Below, piece after piece: positions 19,382 through 29,827 of a stretch of 64,000 nucleotides of DNA. The DNA comes from Leishmania martiniquensis (lineage: Eukaryota; Euglenozoa; Kinetoplastea; Trypanosomatida; Trypanosomatidae). A program made the position numbers and the translations under genes. The stretch's first letter is position 1. Every line of letters begins with the position of its first letter. The DNA is taken from the NCBI RefSeq assembly GCF_017916325.1, contig NC_090169.1, forward strand, positions 1,058,001 to 1,122,000. The letters are read 5' to 3'. Below the pieces are notes generated by a model. That model was not told the DNA's origin. It searched no databases and was given only the letters and a program-made list of their open reading frames with translations.

Positions 19382-20433
19382 GCACCGACAGGCAGGACTT
19401 GATGGTGTCTTCGCGGAGGGAGAGCTTTTGAATTTGTGACTGTGCCTCCTCTGATCACCCTCGTGCGTCAGCACGAGAGGAGCCAAGCGGCCTTGAACAT
19501 GAAAGTGAGGGGGGGGCGCCGTGAGTGAGAAGTGGTGGTCGAGCGCTTGCACATTAGTGCGCCCCTTTGGGTACTTTTACCCTCTGCCTGTGTCTGCCTC
19601 TGGGCGGTCAAGAGCGAGTCCGACTGAAGGACCGTGTGCTTGAGGAAGGGGAGGTGCGCGTGTGTGTTTGGGGGTGGGGTGGGGAAGAAGGGGGCACACT
19701 CGTGGATCTCATTTGCGGCAAAGACTTCGACCATGCCATCATTTCTGCCCCGTACCCCCTCCTCCTCTGCCAACGAGCCCACCTCTCAGCTCCACGTGCC
19801 ATGCTGCATTAGCACGTGTGCGATGCAGTTTTTCCCGCTTTTCTTTTAGCGTTGGCTTCCCTCTGCCTCCCAATTTCATCTTTTTTCTTTTTCGACCCCC
19901 CCCACTGGCCAATGCCGCACGTGAAGAAAACGGATTACTTGCTTGCCTGCCCGCCTTTTTGCCCCGCCCCCTCCTATCTTCCGCGCGCGTCGAGTCTTTT
20001 TGCATGCCGTGGCGAGGTAACGCACAGGTGAACGCATCATCCAGCGCCGCACTCCGCTTGTGGGTGACCCACCGGAGCATGTGCAGCCGCTTTCGAAGCA
20101 TACATCGCACGCAGGTGGAGGGACACGGCCTGCATTCACTGTGACGGACATCGGGTACCTTTCTTTTCGTCTCTCCCGTTCCTCTCTGAGAGCGGTGAGA
20201 CTGTCGGCAAAGCTGCATGACCGCGGGGAAGACGGAAGACGGAGCTCACGAGCGATTGCGTGTCTCTGTCTTTCGCCCTTCCGCCCCACAGCAAAGCGTT
20301 TCCGGATTCGCTCTGCCTGACCCACTGTTTCGCAGGTGCCACCATTTCCATTAGGCGCTTCCTCTCCTCCTCATCCCCTCCTTCGTTGTCCTTTACAAGA
20401 GCGGTTGTGCCGTCGTAGCCGCTGAACAACGAG
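19382..20433. other. Intergenic spacer
   Basis: No gene seen. A G-rich patch (19651-19692) is followed by T/C-rich sequence at 19825-19905. A C/T tract at 20358-20394 ends in an AG at 20398-20399, the likely acceptor for the WD40 gene. Confidence 0.6.
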
Positions 20434-22050
20434 ATGGCGGACCATTCAGCTTCCTCGGCAGCGTCACAGGGGGCTTCGAGTGCTTCTCAGCACCAACGCA
20501 TCGTCTTGCAGAAGCAGCTCACCGAGGCGCGCATGGAGAACGCAATCTTGCGTCAGCAGCTGTACCAAGTAAGCACTCTGCTCGATATTGCCGTGAGCAA
20601 ACTGGGGACGATGGGTGTGTCGCTTGAGACGCCCATCGACATACGCGCACTGCGGACTGAGGCGTTGCAGCGGGCTCATGCCGAGATGGCCCAGGAGACG
20701 TACAACGCCATTAGCGCCTCGCCTGAGAGTGGAAAGTCCCCTGCACAGCACCACAGTAAGAAATTTCAGATGCGCCAGCAGTTGCGTGAGCACACAAGCG
20801 CCGTGCAGTGCTGCGCCTTCTCCGAGAGCGAGGACCTCATTGCCACTGGCGGCATGGACTGCCGTTTGATCGTACAGAACTACTTGAACGGGGCAAAGAT
20901 GTGGAATGCTACCGCACACGAGGAGGCGGTAAGTGATGTCGCTTGGATGAATCACCACTGCCTGCTCTCCGCATCCTACGACAACACGGTGAGACTGTGG
21001 GACGTGAACGGCGGTACAACGAATAGGGATGTGCTGTATCAATACACCGCACACGGGTTCGTACTCTCAGCCATTCCGTTAGGGCCGTCACTATTCGCCT
21101 GCGCCGACTCGCGGCACAAAACGGCCATCGTTGACATTCGCGTGGGCGGCAAGGGTGTGGTGCAGGAGCACGACTACCGCATTAACTCGCTGAGCTACGA
21201 CGAGGCATCCAAGCAGATCCTTATGGGTCAGAGCAACGGGGTCGTGTCCATTTGGGACGTGCGGCGGCTCGAGCAGGCCATGCCCGCGATCAGCAGCAGC
21301 ACCGGTAGCGGTCTACTAGCTTCGCCTTCGCCGCCACAACCACAGCCGCGACGAGGGTCATTGAACGACGCGAACAGCACTGTAGAGGGGGACGCCACAC
21401 CGATGGCGCTGACGGAGGACAGCGCTACCGGGGCCAGCAGTGCACCCGGGTCAAACGGCGCGCATATCACAAGTGGTAACATTAGTATCGTCAGCGGCCC
21501 GCTTCGCTGCACCCGCCTCACAGAAATAGAGAATGAGCCGTCGCACTCGCCCATCTCTTTCATCGCCCACTTTCACAGTGAAGATGACACCTGCCGGCTC
21601 CTCTGTGTTTCCGGCGACAATATGGTGCGGCTCTATGGCCGCAACTTTACTGCGTTCACCGGCGGCGGTCGGAAAGAGGGTAGCAGCCTGTATGTTCTGC
21701 GAAACGTCCTCGCCGGTGTCCCGACGCGTGGCAACGTCATGCGCTCTGGTTTCTGGAAGGGAGAGCGTGGTAAGACAGAGATGTCGGTCTTCTTCGACGA
21801 TGGTGAGATGGACAGCGTGGTGCGGCCGCCCCGACGGTTGGCAGAGTGTGACTTACTCGTCACAGGCGGCCCCGACAACACTGCACAGGTGTGTGACGTG
21901 ACCGATGATGGCGGCGCGGTGGTGCTGGAGCGGTTGGAGGGTCATCGAGACCGTGTGACGGGTGCAACGGTCCGCCGCTCCCCTAAACCGATCATTGCCA
22001 CAATGAGCGCCGACTCGACGGTGCGCATTTGGATGCCGGTCAAGTCCTGA
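20434..22050 (+). CDS. Coiled-coil and WD40-repeat protein
   Basis: The product is 538 residues. Residues 1-20 are Ser/Ala-rich. Residues 21-60 form a probable coiled coil (QKQLTEARMENAILRQQLYQ). WD40 repeats run from about 118 onward, with clear repeat ends NTVRLWDV at 184-191, GVVSIWDVRR at 269-278 and STVRIW at 528-533; weaker blades lie at 355-402 and 470-490. Between repeats, residues 281-345 form a low-complexity insertion (SPSPPQPQPRRGS and Ser/Thr-rich sequence). The fold should be a single seven-bladed propeller used for protein-protein contacts. The family cannot be pinned down further. The start is the first ATG after the AG at 20398-20399. An N-terminal coiled coil plus propeller is typical of scaffold or adaptor proteins, but no function is claimed. 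Confidence 0.88.
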   Translation: MADHSASSAASQGASSASQHQRIVLQKQLTEARMENAILRQQLYQVSTLLDIAVSKLGTMGVSLETPIDIRALRTEALQRAHAEMAQETYNAISASPESGKSPAQHHSKKFQMRQQLREHTSAVQCCAFSESEDLIATGGMDCRLIVQNYLNGAKMWNATAHEEAVSDVAWMNHHCLLSASYDNTVRLWDVNGGTTNRDVLYQYTAHGFVLSAIPLGPSLFACADSRHKTAIVDIRVGGKGVVQEHDYRINSLSYDEASKQILMGQSNGVVSIWDVRRLEQAMPAISSSTGSGLLASPSPPQPQPRRGSLNDANSTVEGDATPMALTEDSATGASSAPGSNGAHITSGNISIVSGPLRCTRLTEIENEPSHSPISFIAHFHSEDDTCRLLCVSGDNMVRLYGRNFTAFTGGGRKEGSSLYVLRNVLAGVPTRGNVMRSGFWKGERGKTEMSVFFDDGEMDSVVRPPRRLAECDLLVTGGPDNTAQVCDVTDDGGAVVLERLEGHRDRVTGATVRRSPKPIIATMSADSTVRIWMPVKS

Positions 22051-23401
22051 AATGAGTCGTGTGACAGGCGTTGGCAGTCATGTGCGTGCTTGAGTCTCCG
22101 TGTCTGAGTGTGTGTGGGTGGGTGAGGGGGTGGAGCGAAGAGGAAGTCTTGCGGTAGGCTGCAGAGTCACGCTGTAAGAAGTCGGCCGTGTTGCGCCCCT
22201 CCCCGCTGGCGCGCCGCTGCGGATGGGCATTCGCACCAGATGTGTGCTTGCCAACGGCGTGTCTGAGATTCGCACCTTAGCGGAGCGCGTCGTCTCGGTG
22301 GGTGGGCGGATGCTACTCGTACCGCACGGTCTCTCTCACACCGCGCGCCCCCGTGCGCCACCCGCCGCCTTCTTTGCTTCGGCTTGTAGCGCGTTTGCTT
22401 CAGGTTGAGAATACACACAGAGGAAAGCACTTGGCGGTGCCTTTTCTACTTTGACAGCCCCGTCCACCCTTCCCGTGCGACACCGATCCTCCTCGACTTT
22501 GCTCTCCCAGCAGCAGGGCCGGCGAAGAGAAAACGCAGCCACTCATCTGCGGCAGGTGCAGGGGTGTGTGCTCTTCATCAAAATGGTCTGCTGTGCGCTA
22601 CGCCCTTTCGCCTTCTATCTGCCTCTCCTCTCTCTTTTAGCACGCTTCTTCGTCTCCTCCCGCGACCGCTCTTGTGGCTTCCCAAGTTGACCGTCAAGCG
22701 CCTTGCTCAGAGGACCCACCGAGGCGTGCGTGCCGGCACATTCCTCCTCAATCGCCTACTAATCGTCGACCGCCGGCTTTTGTCCTCGCCGGTCTCGTGA
22801 CGTGGCATCTGTAGGGGTTGTCACGCGCACTGTCCTTTCTGACACGCAACATACACGGAAGCGGCCACATCTTCTGACTTCGTCACCATCGCACTCTCGC
22901 TCTCTCTCTCGCCTCTCGCTTGACATTTCCGTGGCCTCGCATTTCTGTGTGTGGGTGTCGCTGCCATACGTGTTACCCGCTCACAGCGCGTACAGCGTGG
23001 CCTCCTCTTCACCCTCCACCTAGTGTCTCGGGTTTCCGACTCTTTCTGGCAGCGGGAGACGATCACGCTGCGTAGTTTTCTGCCTTTCAACTGCCTAGAC
23101 GTAGATCCGGCAGCGCCGATGCCTTCTGATGCGGGAACGCCCCCCGGTCACCTTCGTTTCTCTTCCGTTTTGCTTTCTCGCCTACACTCAGACGGCCATC
23201 GCCACGCCGATAGCTGCTGCTAGACGCAACGGGTACACTGCAGGGTCCGGTGATGTTCGACAAACGGCTCTTCGCTCTTGATTGCTTTGTGCATCGAGAC
23301 CGCATCGAACCGCCCGTGCATCTTGAACGGCGACTGCCGTTGCGCGCACCTCCGCAGGTGCACATTAGTTTGCAGCCGCCAACAGGTGTACACTCTCACG
23401 C
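22051..23401. other. Intergenic spacer
   Basis: No gene seen. GC-rich sequence at 22190-22330 has the composition of a degenerate interspersed repeat, but I could not align it with families A or B. C/T tracts occur at 22600-22660 and 22895-22925. Confidence 0.5.
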
Positions 23402-25108
23402 ATGGCCTCTGAGCCATACCCTCATGCCTTTGCCGATGACATTATTGCATTTCATCAGCACCATCACGACGCGCTGAAGGGCACGTTCGCGCCAGACGTG
23501 CATGGCAACCTCCCGCGCCACCAGCGGAGTGAGATTGCAGAGTTGAACCCGGCATCATTTCATTTACCAGCAGCAGAAGCGCTGCGGTCCTCGCCGTACT
23601 GCACACCGCAATGGACTGAGTTCAGCGAATGCCTTCGTGAAGTTGTGTCGCCGCCTTTCCCAGACGCGGACTCCCATCACATTGCCGAATCCAGCGCAGA
23701 ACCGCTCTTTCGCTCGTCATCGGCGACACCGTCATCGCCAAGCTATGCGGTGGTAAAGCGCCTCGCGGATCTTTCGCAGGCGTCCGATGTCGACCCGGCA
23801 GCGGTCGTAGCCACCCTGCGTGAAGCGGAGAGGGTGCTGCAGGCTCCCGCGAGCACCAGTGCACATCGCCACGGTGCGCACTGCAGCAGCCCGACGGCTG
23901 CCGAGCACACCACAGCCAAGAGGCACTCACCTGCCGGTCATCTTCGAACGACATCGCCTGCCTCGTCTGCCGCCTCTGCCGCGCATCACAAAGGGGATGC
24001 GCGATCACAACAGCGGCCACACAGCCACCACGAACACCACCAGCACCGGCGGCACCTGCACAGGCCTTCAAATCGAAGCCGCACATTTGTTCCCGACCGC
24101 GTCGCTACGGCGACCCAATCAGGGACGGCCTTTGGGTGTCACACATCCTCTCCATGGGGTTGGCCCGCCCCCGCACACGCCTTTTCCAGCTCATTCGCGC
24201 CGCCCCTCCTTGGCTCCGTGGAGAGAGATTTGCCAGCCAGCTGCAACGGCGCTCGCAGCATGTCTCCCTGGGAGGCGGGTGCCATTGATCCAGCGATGCG
24301 TTGGTATGAGGTGTACTATTCCTGGATGCTTTACTACCAGCAGCTGTACGGCGCACAGTTGCAGCAGCAGCAGCAGCAGCGCTCGAGACCTGAGAAAAGA
24401 CAGAGTCGCCACAGAGCTTATTGTGGGCATACGGCCTCTCATGCAGCCAGCGCAAGGCCTGACGTGCTGGCCGGAGCGCAAAATGACACCGGAGAAGTTC
24501 ACTTGCAGCAACGCTCTCGCGCAGCGGCCCGCGCCAGTGGATGCAGCGTGGCCGAAGAGGATGGCAGTGGTGCGGTCGGGGCTTCCGCACCGGTGATGGC
24601 ACAGCCGACTCGGCATCCTTGCCCCATGTCTACCCGAGGTCCACGCGCCCCAATCTACGCTTCCAGAGCAGCACAGCCTGTGCATGAGACCACTGAGAAA
24701 GGAGGTGACGAAGTGGCACAACTTCGTGCGGAGCTGCGCCGCCTTGAGGAGAAGTTCGCGCTTTTTTTCTATCGCGCTGCCGAGGGGAAGCGTGACGAGA
24801 CGCGGGCGCCCACATCGGGAGACTGCAGCATGAGGCATTCTGCCACTGCTTCGGCTCCAAGTGCAAGTATAGAAGCACCGCAGCTGGCGCGGCCTCTGGC
24901 CGCAGCTGCTCCTCGTGCGCCGGGTACTAGGTGGCATGGCGACCGTGGCCACGACAGCCGAACGTCTCAGCGAGGCTCTGTGGCACCAGCGGACACGTGG
25001 CAGGCTCTCTCTGAGCGTCAGCGAAACGCTACTGCATCCTCGATGCCACGACTCCGCACAAGTCGTGCTTCCCAATTACATCGATTCCCACGCCAACAAC
25101 CGCATTGA
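23402..25108 (+). CDS. Hypothetical low-complexity protein (His-, Gln- and Ser-rich)
   Basis: The product is 568 residues and no family is recognised. The N-terminal 150 residues are the least repetitive (MASEPYPHAFADDIIAFHQHHH, then RLADLSQASDVDPAAVVATL). A strongly basic, His-rich patch lies at about 204-225 (PHSHHEHHQHRRHLHR). A CAG run encodes a short polyglutamine near 318-325. A short amphipathic, coiled-coil-like helix is at about 434-455 (EVAQLRAELRRLEEKF). The remainder is Ser/Ala/Arg-rich and probably disordered. No signal peptide or membrane span is seen. It is supported as a gene by its length, ATG start and coding-strand position in line with its neighbours. A minus-strand frame of 294 codons overlaps it (24191-25075) and is treated as a shadow. 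Confidence 0.75.
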   Translation: MASEPYPHAFADDIIAFHQHHHDALKGTFAPDVHGNLPRHQRSEIAELNPASFHLPAAEALRSSPYCTPQWTEFSECLREVVSPPFPDADSHHIAESSAEPLFRSSSATPSSPSYAVVKRLADLSQASDVDPAAVVATLREAERVLQAPASTSAHRHGAHCSSPTAAEHTTAKRHSPAGHLRTTSPASSAASAAHHKGDARSQQRPHSHHEHHQHRRHLHRPSNRSRTFVPDRVATATQSGTAFGCHTSSPWGWPAPAHAFSSSFAPPLLGSVERDLPASCNGARSMSPWEAGAIDPAMRWYEVYYSWMLYYQQLYGAQLQQQQQQRSRPEKRQSRHRAYCGHTASHAASARPDVLAGAQNDTGEVHLQQRSRAAARASGCSVAEEDGSGAVGASAPVMAQPTRHPCPMSTRGPRAPIYASRAAQPVHETTEKGGDEVAQLRAELRRLEEKFALFFYRAAEGKRDETRAPTSGDCSMRHSATASAPSASIEAPQLARPLAAAAPRAPGTRWHGDRGHDSRTSQRGSVAPADTWQALSERQRNATASSMPRLRTSRASQLHRFPRQQPH

Positions 25109-25948
25109 CGACGTTGACCGCGTCTCGAAGGCTGTAGGTATTTTTTTTTACTTCTCATTGTTGTTCTCTCGGCTGGGTGCTCCTGAGCAAGGACGTGACG
25201 TGACGGGGACGCTCATGGACACCTGCGGAGAGAAAGAAAGGCGAGCTACTGGATGAGGAGGACGGGGGGAGGGAGGGGGGTGGTGCGCACTCCCCACCTC
25301 ACTGTTCTCCGATCGCACAGCCACACCTCAACGCTCGAGAAGAAAAAAACACTACGAATATACCGAACAGGCGAGTCAGCAGGTGCGGAACAGAGCGCGA
25401 CGGGGCGCTGTCTACGTTCTCCTCCTGATTTCCTACCGGGCACGACACCGAAGGGGGAGGAGAGCGATGAGGAGGGCGACAAGAAGAGAACCTCACGATC
25501 TTTTGCCATTGCCATGTGCCCTGCATTTCACGCCGACGGCGGCAGGGCAGCGCTAGCCTTCGGTGCCCCCTCCCTCCACCGCTGCTTCCTCTCAGCGCTC
25601 TCTGAACTACCCCTGCAGCCGCTCCGTCTTCTCATTCACTCTCTCCACGCATGCCTCTCCCTTTCCGTGACGTCCTCCTCGACCCCTTTTCTTCCTCCTC
25701 CTCCTCAGTTTGATACCATCACATCAGCGACGCAGTTGACAACCTCAAGTGGATCACTTGACCATCTGCGCTTATCCGCGGGTGCAGCTTCTTCGTCTTC
25801 ACCTCTCTTCCCCTCCCTCCCCCTCCCCCAGGACAGCATCTGTCCCCTCCCAGCTATCCCGCGCTTCGCTCCACTTTGACGCTGTCCCCGGCATCGACGA
25901 CTTCGCACAAGTCTTCCTTTCTCTTCTCTTTTCTCTATTCACGCCAGC
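25109..25948. other. Intergenic spacer
   Basis: No gene seen. Rich in C/T, especially 25660-25710, 25800-25832 and 25912-25940, the last lying immediately upstream of the eIF3g start. Confidence 0.6.
25946..25947 (+). promoter_or_regulatory. Candidate spliced-leader acceptor touching the eIF3g start codon
   Basis: This is the first AG after the C/T tract 25912-25940. It is one base before the ATG at 25949. If used, the mRNA has the spliced leader followed by a 1-nt native 5'UTR. An alternative acceptor exists near 25832. Confidence 0.4.
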
Positions 25949-26719
25949 ATGTCGAACTGGGCAGACGCAGCGCAGGATGAGGAGCAGTACCAGGCGGCGT
26001 ACGGCTCTGATGACAATGGCAGCTACTCCTCGGAGTACGAGGCGCCAAAGCCGTCATGGGTTACAGCCAAGACGGAGACCATCTTCGAAGTCGACGCCGA
26101 CGGCAACCGCTTCGAGGTGCTGCGGAAGGTGCGCTCATACCATGTGGATCGCCCGGTGACGATGGCAGACATTCGTGCGAAACTCGCGCACTTTGGCAAG
26201 GGCAAGGGGGACCAGTCTACTCTCGTTTCTGCGGAGCCACCACTGGCGCTTGAGATGGGCTCGGTCGACCAGTTCGAGCGCGAGAGTCGTGCGGAGGTGA
26301 AGCGCATGATTCACGAGGCTAGCGGCATTGATGTCGTCGTCAAGGACGAGCACCTGCGCGTGGTGCGCGAGATGGAGGAGAAGACGAAGAAGGATCCGAG
26401 GATAGTGCGCAGCGGCGGCGGCTCCACCTGGGGCGCGATCGCATCCAAGTCCACGGACACCCGCGAGCAGTCGGCCACTGGCATCCGCATTCGCAACTTG
26501 TCCGACGATATCACGCAGGAGAACTTGTCTCGCATTTTCGAGGGTCGCGGGTGGATCACGAAGAGCGTGCGCATCCCTCGCGGCGACAACAATCAGACGC
26601 GTGGCTTTGCGTTCGTCATTTTCGAGGCGGCCTGGATGGCGGATGCCGCCATCAAGGAGGGGAAGTTCCACTTCAAAAACGTCGTGCTGGACGTCTCGCG
26701 TGCCGAGACCCGCACATAG
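25949..26719 (+). CDS. EIF3G: Translation initiation factor eIF3 subunit G (zinc-knuckle-less form)
   Basis: The product is 256 residues. The N-terminal region matches the eIF3g signature: the MSNWAD start, then TETIFEVDADGNRFEVLRKV at 42-61, the counterpart of the TVTEYKIDEDGKKFKIVRTF region of animal eIF3g. A C-terminal RRM spans 179-253, with RNP2 IRIRNL at 179-184 and RNP1 RGFAFVIF at 218-225, and ends in VVLDVSRAE where other eIF3g proteins have a similar LNVEWA strand. eIF3g binds eIF3i and eIF3b on the 40S subunit and acts in scanning and reinitiation. Oddity: the whole protein contains no cysteine, so the central CCHC zinc knuckle of the fungal and animal proteins (about 275-320 residues) is absent. 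The middle is instead a charged helical stretch (108-150). Confidence 0.9.
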   Translation: MSNWADAAQDEEQYQAAYGSDDNGSYSSEYEAPKPSWVTAKTETIFEVDADGNRFEVLRKVRSYHVDRPVTMADIRAKLAHFGKGKGDQSTLVSAEPPLALEMGSVDQFERESRAEVKRMIHEASGIDVVVKDEHLRVVREMEEKTKKDPRIVRSGGGSTWGAIASKSTDTREQSATGIRIRNLSDDITQENLSRIFEGRGWITKSVRIPRGDNNQTRGFAFVIFEAAWMADAAIKEGKFHFKNVVLDVSRAETRT

Positions 26720-28423
26720 GCTGCCGGACATATTTGGCCCATCCCTTCTCGCTCGTGCAAGTCGATTTTCTCGCATCCCTGCTGGTGCTTCCCTGACGTG
26801 GCGCGCCTTTCTGCATGCGGGCTAAGGCTTCGTTGGCATGTGACAGTGCCCGCTATGCTGCAGGGGACTTGGCAGGCCCCTCTGGGGTGCCACGGAGTGT
26901 GCAGTCGCTCCTGTGCCTTGGTGACTGGCAGGCGCTATGGCCTTCTGTGCTGTGGCGAGCAGGCGCGTCAGTGGGTGCGGCGGGAAGAGGTGCCTTTCGA
27001 AAGAAGAAGAGAAAACGAACGGAAACCGATGTTAGAGCAGTGCCTTGGCGTGTGTGCGTCTGCGCCGACACGTCTGCGTGACGCCTCGCGTTGTCGGTCT
27101 CTCGAGCTCGTTGCTGTCATGGTCTCGCCCCTCTTTCGTCCGTTGCTTGTCGTACCGGTGTATGTGTATGTGTGTGTGGTGAGGGCGCCTGTGCGCCCGC
27201 ATGTCGTCTGCCAGCATCAGCGCGGTTTCTCGCGCGCTCTCCGTGTCAGCTTTGTGTTGCGCCTTTCTTTTTTCGGGTGTGCGTATGTGCTGAGTAACCT
27301 GCGTCTCTGCCTAAGAACAAAGAAGCGAAGGGGCCCTCCCTCGCACACAGACGCGCCCGCACACCCCATCGCACAGATGAGGTTTAACTAAGCCAAAGGG
27401 GAGGGAGAAAAGAGGCGATAACGAACAAAAATAAAAATCAAACAAGCGAGCAAACCCGATTGGAAGTGAGTATCGAACACACACACACACACGCACGCAC
27501 TGGCCACGATCCAAACGGATGGTGGCGGTGTGCAAGTGCATCTCCGTGTGTGCGTGTTCGGTTGAATAAAGTAGCGGGATGGGAAAGCGTTTCCACCTTG
27601 CCTACTGGCGCCAACCTCTTCGCCAAGCCGAAAAGCGACGCCAGCAGCGGAAAGCACGTGCTGCTCCACGCGGGCTTGTAGATTATGGCTATGCGCGCAC
27701 AGAGTACATTCGGGCGGTAGCCTTCAGCGAGAGAAGAGCGTGCCGTTATGTATGCGCGAGTCACCGATCCCCCCTCTTCGGCCTTCATCAACTTCTTTTT
27801 CGCATTCTCCTGTGACTTTTCTCTTTGCACACGAAAACATTGGCGACGGTTTCGGCAGCTGAGCCATCCCCAGAGTGGAGTACAGAGAAAGGCGCACCCG
27901 AGCACACATAAGGCACGGGGGCTCGCGGCAACTCTTTTGGCACTCATCGTGTGCGTGAATCTATGGGCGCTAATCTTCTGCACCACAGAAACACACGCAG
28001 ACAAACGCGCTCGTCAGCTTCCAGGCACATGCTGTAGCCTTTTCGTCGCAGCGTCTGTGATCGGTGCGTGGTGACGGCACAACCTCAGCCCTCGACTTTT
28101 TTGTTGCTGTTGCGGCTGATAGCGCTGGGCGGCTTCTCGCACTCTTCTCGCATCTCTCCGCCCTTTTCATGTTCAGCGTGCGCATGTACGTACACGTGTG
28201 CGTTTATGTCGCTCGCCGTTAATCCTGAGCACCTGATACACGTGTAGTGGTGCTCGAGCACGACGACGGCGCACTGCAGCTTTCCTTCTTCGAGCCATCG
28301 CATTTCCATTATTTGCTCGCTGAGTGACGCGCGCTCGCTTCTTTGCCCCCTCTCCCCCGGCCTCTTTCTCCCCCCTTCCCCCTCCATTCGGTTTTACACT
28401 GCTCGTTTGCTTAGACATCTGCA
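26720..28423. other. Intergenic spacer
   Basis: No gene seen. A GC-rich block at 26830-27000 may be a degenerate repeat. There are TG/CA microsatellite stretches near 27160-27180 and 27478-27500 and C/T tracts at 28335-28385 before the next gene. Confidence 0.5.
27478..27500. repeat. CA dinucleotide microsatellite
   Basis: A short (CA)n run passing into CGCACG units, in the eIF3g 3' flank. Confidence 0.75.
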
Positions 28424-29827
28424 ATGGGATACAACATCGAAGGCATCGCTGACGACCTTTCATTCGAGTTCCACGCCATGTCTTCCAGGCGTGACCGTCT
28501 GTTGCGATCAACGAGCAGGGGCGGCGACAGCGGCCTCTGCCACGAATTGGTGGATTCTTCCCGAGGGGCGCCTCCAAGGCCACTGAGCTGCGGCCACGTC
28601 GGCGAATTCCGCAGCAATGATTCCAAGAAGATGCTGAATGAGTCGGACCGGTGGTACGACATGTACGTACCTCGATGGGGCTGCCCAGTGGCATTGGGTG
28701 AGCCCAGGCCCGCTCGAGTTAGAGAAATGACGGCAGGATCGGCGTCTCGAGAGGCGCAGCGACAAGAGGCTAGTCGCAGCAGTGGGATGGGTGGGCCGAA
28801 CGTTCATGGACGGAGCGGAGGTCACGCTGGGCGGCACGACACAACGTCGTGGCCCATATCTTCCTCTACCTACTCGTACTCGAGCAGCTACTGTAGCGTC
28901 GACGACGCCTCAAGCGGAGGGGGAGCAGAGGGCCCTAATAGAGTGCACGGCGGCTTACGTTCGCCAAATCGCGGTAGGGAGAAAGCGCCGAAGTCGTCAT
29001 CGCGCGCAAGTGCCCGATCCCAACTACGCGCCACGCCCGCTGGACTACCTCCGTTGGACGCACCCCTGCCTGGTGCTATCCGGTGGGTGGTCGATGGGAG
29101 GAGGCGAGGCAGAGAGGCGCAGGGCGGTGGGAGCGGATCACAGACTGGCCCTTTGCTGCGTCAGCGCGTCGATGTGTACGAGCACGGCACCGTGGCGACC
29201 AATCCGCCGGTGCCTTCTCGACCCCAGATGTCAGTCAAAGTGCCTTCACTGCAGCCGATCGGCTTCCTGCGGAGTATCATTGCAGCCGTCGCGCACTTCC
29301 GCGGTGTTCCTCCGCCGCCGTCCGTCCCCCCCGAGGTGATTCTCGCATTTGACGAGTACGTGTCGCGTGGGTCTCTGATGCTCAAGTTTATTCCCAGCGG
29401 GCCTCCGCACTCGCGCTTCTTCGTCATTCGCTTTCTCGCAGTGGCGGCGGGCTCGTCGCATCTCGACGGTGAATGGGCACCTAACGAGGGCTCGAGCGTT
29501 CCGCAAGCGGTCTTGTCGTGGTACCACAGGGCCTCCAGTCGGCACATGATCCGCTTCTTGCCACTTCACGACTTGGTCGAAGTTAAGGCGGAGGGAACGG
29601 ATCATCGATACGTTAGTCGGCGCATGGTGCAGCCCGGCATCTTGCGTGGTCCACGCTCGAGATTTGTGACGCGTTATGTCCGCGCTGACTTCCTTCTGCA
29701 GTTTCGCTTCTGCTCACGTCTCTCGCAGGCCCAGGAGACACTGGCGCTCATGGCGGCAAACCGTGCCCAGTACCTCGCGTGGCTCGTTGTGGGCTCCTTT
29801 ATTAGCCAGATTAGCGGCATATACTAG
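28424..29827 (+). CDS. Hypothetical protein with probable PH-like C-terminal domain
   Basis: The product is 467 residues. The first roughly 265 residues are basic and low in complexity (Arg/Ser/Gly-rich, with a Ser/Tyr stretch SSTYSYSSSYCS) and are probably disordered. From about residue 275 the sequence turns into a compact domain. The order is a helix GFLRSIIAAVAHFRG, a strand pair at GSLMLKFIPSGPPHSRFFVI, then SWYHRASSRHMIRFLPLHDL, then YVRADFLLQFRFCS, and a final helix AANRAQYLAWLVVG. Strands that start with a glycine-led KF segment and end in a helix containing a central Trp are how PH-type domains look. This is fold-level inference without a database match. A lipid- or protein-binding role at a membrane or the cytoskeleton would follow if correct. 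The start is the first ATG after the C/T-rich region 28335-28385. Confidence 0.75.
   Translation: MGYNIEGIADDLSFEFHAMSSRRDRLLRSTSRGGDSGLCHELVDSSRGAPPRPLSCGHVGEFRSNDSKKMLNESDRWYDMYVPRWGCPVALGEPRPARVREMTAGSASREAQRQEASRSSGMGGPNVHGRSGGHAGRHDTTSWPISSSTYSYSSSYCSVDDASSGGGAEGPNRVHGGLRSPNRGREKAPKSSSRASARSQLRATPAGLPPLDAPLPGAIRWVVDGRRRGREAQGGGSGSQTGPLLRQRVDVYEHGTVATNPPVPSRPQMSVKVPSLQPIGFLRSIIAAVAHFRGVPPPPSVPPEVILAFDEYVSRGSLMLKFIPSGPPHSRFFVIRFLAVAAGSSHLDGEWAPNEGSSVPQAVLSWYHRASSRHMIRFLPLHDLVEVKAEGTDHRYVSRRMVQPGILRGPRSRFVTRYVRADFLLQFRFCSRLSQAQETLALMAANRAQYLAWLVVGSFISQISGIY

Noticed and set aside
24191..25075. 294-codon minus-strand frame
   Set aside because: Antisense shadow of the 23402 gene, with no domain and the wrong strand for this transcription unit.
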